Of a stretch of 58,897 nucleotides of DNA, positions 53,984-58,897 are shown piece after piece. Location of the stretch: assembly GCA_019634415.1 (NCBI GenBank), contig JAHQVJ010000029.1:1-58897 (forward strand), given 5' to 3'. The notes below the pieces were generated by a model. The model saw only the letters and a program-made list of their open reading frames with translations. It was not told the DNA's origin and searched no databases. The position numbers and the translations under genes are program-made. The number at the start of each line of letters is the position of its first letter. Position 1 is the stretch's first letter. The DNA is from Myxococcales bacterium (GTDB lineage Bacteria; Myxococcota_A; UBA796; GCA-2862545).

Positions 53984-55051
53984 TCAGATGCGAATGAAGC
54001 AGAAGCGGGATGAACGGTAGGTGACCATGGACTCTTCGAGGTCCGTGCGGTCGTGGATCTGGGGCATGTCGGCCGCCTTCAGCGACAGCTCTTGGCGACG
54101 GTGTGCGAGCAGCAGACGCTGCTTGAAGTGCTCCAGGGACACAGCGGGATGAGAACGCACCAACTGACGATGTGCGTGGGAGATGAGTACCAGATGTTCC
54201 CCCAGTCGTCCCGTTGGGCTCTTCCGCGCGGCGTCCAGGGCCTGCTGAGCGAACTGTCCGTCGGGGAGTGCGAGGGTACTGGAGACGTCGCCGACGGGGA
54301 CGACGGCCCGGAGCCCGCGAATCCACCGTCCGAAGATGGCGCGCTTCAGTCCGTGGGGGCTCCACTGCGCGGTGCGCACGGCTCCTGCGGCGAGGATGCG
54401 GAGACCGCGCGCCAGCAGCGCAGGCGTCCGCCCCGCGGGCAGTACGTCCACCCCGGCCGCGGTGTAGACCAGGGCCACGAGCGCGGACCGTCCGTCGGCA
54501 CAGAAGTTGGTCCTCGCACCCGCCACCGTGGCGACCTCGTTCGACGCCCCTCGCTGCAGCAGGTGCCACCCGAGGGCGTTCTGGACCTGCACGAGGCTAC
54601 TGACGGGCTCGAGGGGCAGGTCGTAGCGCTGACGGATCAGCTCCGCCCGCAGGCCCTCCACTCGATCCAGGCGCTCCAGGCGCTGGGCGGTCACGTGGGC
54701 GACGCCGAGCACGCCGGCCAGCAGCCACGGTCGATGTGCGCCCGCTGGCGGCAGAGAGCCCCAGGTGTCCATCACCCGTTGCTCCCCGCGGGCGGACGGC
54801 TGCAGCGCGCCCCGGCGGTCCAGGACCTGGCGCCCCTTGACCAGGCGTGCCACGGCATCTCCCAGTCGTGCCTGGGCCTCGGCGCGGGTGGCGACGTCTC
54901 GCAGTGGGGGTGCGAGGGCGGCGGTGAGGCGCGCTTGGGTGTGTGACGCCCCGTCGGAAGCTGTCAGGGAGGCGAGCACGAGCAAGTCGACGCGGTCGTC
55001 GTTCAATCGGCCTCCGTCCGGGCCAGGACCAACCTCGAAGCTATCACGCAT
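53984..55051 (-). CDS. Winged-helix-like partner of the dual ATPase, unknown
   Basis: A 355-residue soluble protein. The N-terminal 75 residues (DLLVLASLTASDGASHTQAR, LGDAVARLVKGRQVLDRRGAL) have the pattern of a winged helix-turn-helix. The middle is helical and Ala/Leu-rich. The end is distinctive: HFKQRLLLAHRRQELSLKAA, DLEESMVTYRSSRFCFIRI. No enzyme motif seen. It is the first gene of a two-gene unit with the dual ATPase and is divergent from a lipoprotein gene only 22 bp away. Confidence 0.6.
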   Translation of the reverse strand: MRDSFEVGPGPDGGRLNDDRVDLLVLASLTASDGASHTQARLTAALAPPLRDVATRAEAQARLGDAVARLVKGRQVLDRRGALQPSARGEQRVMDTWGSLPPAGAHRPWLLAGVLGVAHVTAQRLERLDRVEGLRAELIRQRYDLPLEPVSSLVQVQNALGWHLLQRGASNEVATVAGARTNFCADGRSALVALVYTAAGVDVLPAGRTPALLARGLRILAAGAVRTAQWSPHGLKRAIFGRWIRGLRAVVPVGDVSSTLALPDGQFAQQALDAARKSPTGRLGEHLVLISHAHRQLVRSHPAVSLEHFKQRLLLAHRRQELSLKAADMPQIHDRTDLEESMVTYRSSRFCFIRI

Positions 55052-55073
55052 AGAATGGGGCGGGGAGGACCAT

Positions 55074-55721
55074 ATGGAATGCCTGATGCGGCAATGTCTG
55101 CCAACCGTGTTCTTGGCGTCTTGTGCGCTGCTCGCGGGGTGCACCGAGCCCGTGGACTGCACCACCGAGGCGGTCACCAGCGTGAGGGTCGACGTGGTCG
55201 ACGTCGACGGGGAGCGAGTGCGACAGTCGGAGGCCACCTACTCGGTGGACGGTGGCGAGCCGATGCCCTGCGAGGAGCTCGTGGAGGGAGCGTTCGAGTG
55301 CGGGGTGGAGGTCGAGGGTGACTTCACCATCACCGCCACGGCCCGGGGCTACATCGACGCCGTGACGGAGGTCACGGTGGAGTCGGACGAGTGCCACGTG
55401 ATTCCCGTGGAGCTCGACCTGCTCATCGAGGTGGACGAGTGCCAGCAGGACTTCCGTCCTGGAGTGCTGGTGGGGGTGACGGACGGCAAGGGGGCCGTGC
55501 CCGCCGACACCGCCGTGTTCTGGACGAGCGACCTGGTCTGGGACCCCTGCATCGGTCCCGATGCCAAGGGGCTGTGGGCCTGTGCCGAGGAGGTGGCGGG
55601 CCTGCTGACGGTGGAGGCCTCCGCGACGGGCTTCGCGACGGCCACGCAGGACGTGACCGTCGAGACGGACGGCTGCCACGTCACCACGGAGCGCCTGGAC
55701 TTCGTGATGGTGGCGAAGTAG
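55074..55721 (+). CDS. Lipoprotein with two carboxypeptidase-regulatory-like repeats
   Basis: A 215-residue exported protein: signal MECLMRQCLPTVFLASCALL with lipobox LLAGC. It then has two related domains of about 90 residues, each ending in a near-identical block (DFTITATARGYIDAVTEVTV with ESDECHVIPVELDL, and LTVEASATGFATATQDVTV with ETDGCHVTTERLDF). This is the pattern of CarboxypepD-regulatory/Big-like beta-sandwich domains, with conserved Cys pairs. GGGAGG lies 6-8 nt before the ATG. Surface role, ligand unknown. Confidence 0.7.
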   Translation: MECLMRQCLPTVFLASCALLAGCTEPVDCTTEAVTSVRVDVVDVDGERVRQSEATYSVDGGEPMPCEELVEGAFECGVEVEGDFTITATARGYIDAVTEVTVESDECHVIPVELDLLIEVDECQQDFRPGVLVGVTDGKGAVPADTAVFWTSDLVWDPCIGPDAKGLWACAEEVAGLLTVEASATGFATATQDVTVETDGCHVTTERLDFVMVAK

Positions 55722-55739
55722 CCGTCCGCCCCTCGACCG

Positions 55740-56846
55740 CTACGTGCGCTCGATGGTGAGGCCCACCCGGCGGCACCACGCCTCGAGCACGAGTCGCTCC
55801 TCCTTCGTGGGGAGTCGATTCGCACTGCCCTTGGCTTGGATCACCGACAGGGTACGCCGGCTCACCTCGATGGTGAGCCGCCGCTGGCCGTCGCAGCGCA
55901 GGCCGAAGATGGCGCTGGCCTTGCGCTGCACCTTGCCTGCATAGGTGGCCACGCAGTGCCGCAGGGCGCGGCCTTCCTCGACCAGCTCGGCGAGGCTGCG
56001 CAGCTGACGGAAGTGCCAGCTGCCCGACGGCGTCTGCATCGTGTGGTCGTCGATCGCGGCGCGCGGGAGCCACACGTTGCGGAAGCGACCCGTTGCCGTG
56101 GCCACCTGGCCGTGCCACTCGTGCACCTCGCGACGCACCCGGGCGATGGAGCGGGCCGTGGGCACGTCGGGCTGGGCTGCCAGCCAGTCGAGCACCTCCA
56201 CCAGCTCGTGCTCCTGTAGCTGCTCCCCGAGGGAGGAGAGCCACAGGAGGCGCTGGCCCCACTGACGTCGTGTACGTCCGTAGGGAGGCTCGAAGGCCCC
56301 CACCGCATCGGCGAGCCACGGCACACCGCCTCCGGCCAGCACGAGCGCACGGCGCTCGGCGTCTTCCAGCGAGGTGGCCGAGGGCAGCGTCCACAGCACG
56401 TGGCAGGCGCGGCGACTCAGCAGGGGATCCACCAGCCAGCGTCGGCGCGCCTCGGCCATGCCGCCACCTGCGCCGAGGAACGACAGGAGCGCCATGGCGC
56501 GCTGCTGGTCCTGTCCGGTGTGGAAGCGGAATCGCAGGGCTGTTCCGTCCAGGGCGGCGGCCCACAGGAAGTCGGGCAGCGGATAGCGCACCCTCGCCAC
56601 GAGGTGTCGTGCGAGGGAATCCACGTCGGGGCCGCGCCAGGCGTCCACCGGTCGCTGCCACGGCATGGCTGCCAGGCTGCGACAGCGCTGCACGGCGGCG
56701 TCGTCCAGGGTGGGTTGGGCCCAGCGGTCCACGACTGCCAGGAGCATGCGGAAGCGTCGCGCCAGGGGGCGTGGTCGCAGGTTCCGCAGCGGGCGGAGCG
56801 AGCTCAAGATCTGATCGAGACGACGGTCGGAAGGCGTCCACGTCAT
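55740..56846 (-). CDS. PcfJ-like domain protein
   Basis: A 368-residue basic protein. The last 150 residues carry the PcfJ-like pattern: LAELVEEGRALRHCVATYAG, KASAIFGLRCDGQRRLTIEV, SVIQAKGSANRLPTKEERL. PcfJ was named from conjugative plasmids but occurs widely on chromosomes; its biochemical role is not known. The N-terminal 200 residues are helical and specific. No plasmid or conjugation genes lie nearby. Confidence 0.65.
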   Translation of the reverse strand: MTWTPSDRRLDQILSSLRPLRNLRPRPLARRFRMLLAVVDRWAQPTLDDAAVQRCRSLAAMPWQRPVDAWRGPDVDSLARHLVARVRYPLPDFLWAAALDGTALRFRFHTGQDQQRAMALLSFLGAGGGMAEARRRWLVDPLLSRRACHVLWTLPSATSLEDAERRALVLAGGGVPWLADAVGAFEPPYGRTRRQWGQRLLWLSSLGEQLQEHELVEVLDWLAAQPDVPTARSIARVRREVHEWHGQVATATGRFRNVWLPRAAIDDHTMQTPSGSWHFRQLRSLAELVEEGRALRHCVATYAGKVQRKASAIFGLRCDGQRRLTIEVSRRTLSVIQAKGSANRLPTKEERLVLEAWCRRVGLTIERT

Positions 56847-56885
56847 GGTGCCCTCGTCGGGTGTGGAGGGATCGGATCCCCCGAC

Positions 56886-56961
56886 GACGGCGTGTTGCCG
56901 CCCTCACCCGATGAACGGGCGGCGACTCGCTAGGTGGCGGGGGAGGTCGACGGCGTGTTGC
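56886..56961. repeat. 13-bp direct repeat upstream of the PcfJ-like gene
   Basis: GACGGCGTGTTGC occurs at 56886-56898 and again at 56949-56961, 63 bp apart. Both copies lie in the 170-bp spacer between the PcfJ-like gene start and the end of the downstream-numbered sulfatase gene. They could be sites for a regulator or chance in GC-rich DNA. Confidence 0.3.
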
Positions 56962-57017
56962 GGACCTGCAATGGAGCCTCCACCCCCTCGGGCTAACCCA
57001 CCTCCACGGTGAAGGCT

Positions 57018-58334
57018 TCAGTCTTCCAGCTCGTCGACGAACCGATCCAGCGAGATCTCGAGCTCCGCGTGCACCTCGTCGATGGCGTGCTCGTCGAGGC
57101 CGCCGGTGAGCGCGAAGCTGATCTGTCTGCCGTTGGCGCGACGCAGCAGCTTGTGGGTGGTGTTTCGCACCGCCCGATCCACCTCGCCGTCGCCTCGGGT
57201 GCGATCGGCGTACAGCACGCTGCGGTGGGGCAGCCGTGGCTCCTGAAGTAGCGGCAGGAGGCTGTGTCCGTCGGTGCTCTCGGAGGTGGAGCCCAACACC
57301 TCGAGGATGGTGGCGTGCACGTCCAGGGCGGACACCAACGAGGGGCTCACTCCGGGCTGCGGCACTCTGGGGCCGGTGACCACCAAGGGCACGCGAACGC
57401 CGCCTTCGAAGAGGGTGTCCTTGCTCCGAGCCGGATCGAGGGGGGCAGGGATCCCGTGGGACGGCGTGCCGTTGTCGGACACGGTCCACATCTGCGTGCG
57501 GCCCAGCACGTCGCGATCCATGGTGTCGAGGAGCCGGCCGATCTCGGTGTCGACGGACTGCACCATCGCCCGGAACTGATCCTCGTCGGTGGCTCTCCTC
57601 GAGAGGCGGTCCTCCAGCAGCGACGTGGGAGGGGTGTGCAGTGGACTGTGGGCGCCGTGCAGAGACACCACCAGCAGCCAGGGCTCGGGCAGCTCCTCCA
57701 GCATCTGCAGGGCGTCGTCGATGGTGGCCTGGGTGAGGTACCCCGTGCGTGATTGGGCCACGCCGTCCACCACCTCCTCCCAGTCCCAGTAGTCGCCGTC
57801 GGCGCGACCCAGCGTGCGGTGGCGGATGTTGCCCATGGTGCCGCGGAAGCGCTCGAAGCCCTGCAGGTTGGGGTGATCCAGGCCGCTGCGGGTGTAGAAG
57901 CCGCCGAGGTGCCACTTGCCCACATAGGCGGTGGCGTAGCCGACGGTCTGCGCCGCGTCCCCCACGGTGCGCCAGGCCAAGGGCATCTCCCAGGTCGATG
58001 ACTCTGCGTTGACGAAGCGACCCACCCCCTCGCGGCGAGGATGCGTGCCCGCCAGCAGGGACACCCGGCCCGGCGTGCAGGTGGGAGCGGCCCAGACGTC
58101 CTGGAACCGCACGCCCTCGTCACACAGGCAGTCGATGGTGGGCGTGTGCACGGGGTCGCGCCCCACTCCCCAGGGGGCGAGCTGCTCGATCCCCACGTCG
58201 TCGATGATCACCAGCAGCACGTTGGGCTGCTCGGGCTCCTCGGGGGTGGGCAGATCGCAGACGAAGGGCTCGCGCGGGCTGGGGCCGCAGGAGACGAGCG
58301 CCGCCCAGACCACCGACCCCACGACTCTGTGCAT
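57018..58334 (-). CDS. Sulfatase lipoprotein (type I, formylglycine)
   Basis: A 438-residue alkaline-phosphatase-superfamily sulfatase. Lipobox region VVWAALVSC near residue 16. NVLLVIIDDVGIEQLAPWG holds the metal Asp pair, TCTPGRVSLLAG is the formylglycine site (C-x-P-x-R, with Gly in place of the common Ser), YVGKWHLGGFYTR and TVSDNGTPSHG complete the active site. The protein is about the normal length and intact, unlike the sulfatase at 25 kb. I prefer the ATG at 58334 (GGGGG 5 nt upstream) over a GTG at 58346. Substrate unknown. Confidence 0.88.
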   Translation of the reverse strand: MHRVVGSVVWAALVSCGPSPREPFVCDLPTPEEPEQPNVLLVIIDDVGIEQLAPWGVGRDPVHTPTIDCLCDEGVRFQDVWAAPTCTPGRVSLLAGTHPRREGVGRFVNAESSTWEMPLAWRTVGDAAQTVGYATAYVGKWHLGGFYTRSGLDHPNLQGFERFRGTMGNIRHRTLGRADGDYWDWEEVVDGVAQSRTGYLTQATIDDALQMLEELPEPWLLVVSLHGAHSPLHTPPTSLLEDRLSRRATDEDQFRAMVQSVDTEIGRLLDTMDRDVLGRTQMWTVSDNGTPSHGIPAPLDPARSKDTLFEGGVRVPLVVTGPRVPQPGVSPSLVSALDVHATILEVLGSTSESTDGHSLLPLLQEPRLPHRSVLYADRTRGDGEVDRAVRNTTHKLLRRANGRQISFALTGGLDEHAIDEVHAELEISLDRFVDELED

Positions 58335-58377
58335 GGATGCCCCCACACCCGCTGATGTGCGGGCACCCCCTATGTGA

Positions 58378-58897
58378 TCATTCTTTCGAGTCAGTCGCCA
58401 TGGTTCTCAGGCGAAAGACACCACCACCCTTGCCCGTCACCTCCACCAGCGTGCGGGGATCGGAGCGGCGGAGCTGGTCGCACAGCGCCTCGTCGAAGTC
58501 CACGTCGACACCGTCGAGATCGAACTTGCTGTCGAGTGCCACCTCGGCAGGTCCCAGCGAACCGGGCTTCAGTGGAAGGCTGAAGGTCAGCCCCCGACCT
58601 TTGGGCCCGAGCGCTGCGACCTCCATGGAGTTCGCGGTGCCTCGGTGCTGTCGCTCGTGACGCAGCACGAGATCCACTGGCTCTCCATCGTGGTCGATCA
58701 CGAAGCGGCGAGTCGCACCCACCCGACGCTCGCGCAGCTCTTGCGCCTCCTCGGCCAGATCCACCTGTGAGCCGTCCGCGGTGGTGATGGTCACCGACTC
58801 GTCGTCGGTGGCCAGCCAGCTCGCGGGGAGCTGCACCATGACCCGATCACGCTCTCCATCGTCGATGGTCAGCCACAGGTCGCCCTCCGACAGCAGC
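58378..58897 (-). CDS. Hypothetical protein, 5' end beyond window
   Basis: The frame is open to the window edge: before the internal Met at 58839 it continues LLSEGDLWLTIDDGERDRV. So this is the C-terminal 172 residues of a larger protein (ends RLRTMATDSKE). Beta strands dominate (SVTITTADGSQVDL, RRFVIDHDGEPVDLVL). No family recognised. Confidence 0.6.
   Translation of the reverse strand, partial: LLSEGDLWLTIDDGERDRVMVQLPASWLATDDESVTITTADGSQVDLAEEAQELRERRVGATRRFVIDHDGEPVDLVLRHERQHRGTANSMEVAALGPKGRGLTFSLPLKPGSLGPAEVALDSKFDLDGVDVDFDEALCDQLRRSDPRTLVEVTGKGGGVFRLRTMATDSKE

Noticed and set aside
1..58897. CRISPR arrays, tRNA or rRNA genes, insertion sequences
   Set aside because: None seen: no regularly spaced repeats beyond the 62-bp pair, no cloverleaf with a convincing T-arm and no transposase-like ORF.

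Overview
The window is about 59 kb of high-GC DNA (roughly 70% by eye) with bacterial coding. It looks like a Gram-negative, myxobacterium-like member of the Myxococcota (old Deltaproteobacteria). Supporting signs are MopE-type Asp/Cys repeats ending in a Cys-TM-Arg tail (50199-50837), many lipoproteins with Thr/Asp-rich linkers after the lipobox, FG-GAP/UnbV surface proteins, a selenocysteine-type glutathione peroxidase and a very large mosaic protein. The assignment is an inference; no marker other than rpsR is present.

Layout. 1-5.6 kb: a 62-bp tandem repeat, an acyl-CoA thioesterase, a glutathione peroxidase read through an in-frame UGA, a soluble MprF-type synthase domain, and a divergent ABM/TetR pair, followed by a phosphoesterase. 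5.6-15 kb: an M1 peptidase, then a complete histidine operon (hisG-C-B-H-F-[A-I-E]-D). It is preceded by a seven-histidine leader peptide and mutually exclusive hairpins, which is classical attenuation. hisG carries an in-frame amber codon. 15-25 kb: a frameshifted small gene, a DUF695 protein, FG-GAP and other lipoproteins, DUF188, yidD, a sirtuin, a CapA-like phosphatase, a beta-propeller and rpsR. 25-28.6 kb: a frameshifted sulfatase translationally coupled to a POT peptide transporter.

28.6-40.7 kb is the most unusual block and reads as one polymorphic-toxin-like locus on the minus strand. A roughly 2855-residue protein has an acidic N-terminus, helical trunk, annexin-like repeats, hydrophobic segment and a C-terminal nucleoside-phosphorylase-like domain. 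It is followed by an immunity-sized ORF, broken remnants, an orphan 434-aa module and a coupled 181-aa HEAT-like ORF. Base composition changes part way through the giant gene, where a C-terminal exchange would be expected.

41-45.6 kb: class II (B12) ribonucleotide reductase behind a control region with paired NrdR boxes and a cluster of DnaA-box-like sites, then a LOG-family gene with no conventional start. 45.6-50.8 kb: an LRR-like protein, then an ECF sigma / membrane anti-sigma / secreted caspase operon and the MopE-repeat protein. 50.8-55.1 kb: a two-gene unit of a winged-helix-like protein and a fused AAA plus HerA-type dual ATPase with no family I recognise. 55-58.9 kb: a lipoprotein, a PcfJ-like protein, a second sulfatase and a gene cut by the window edge.
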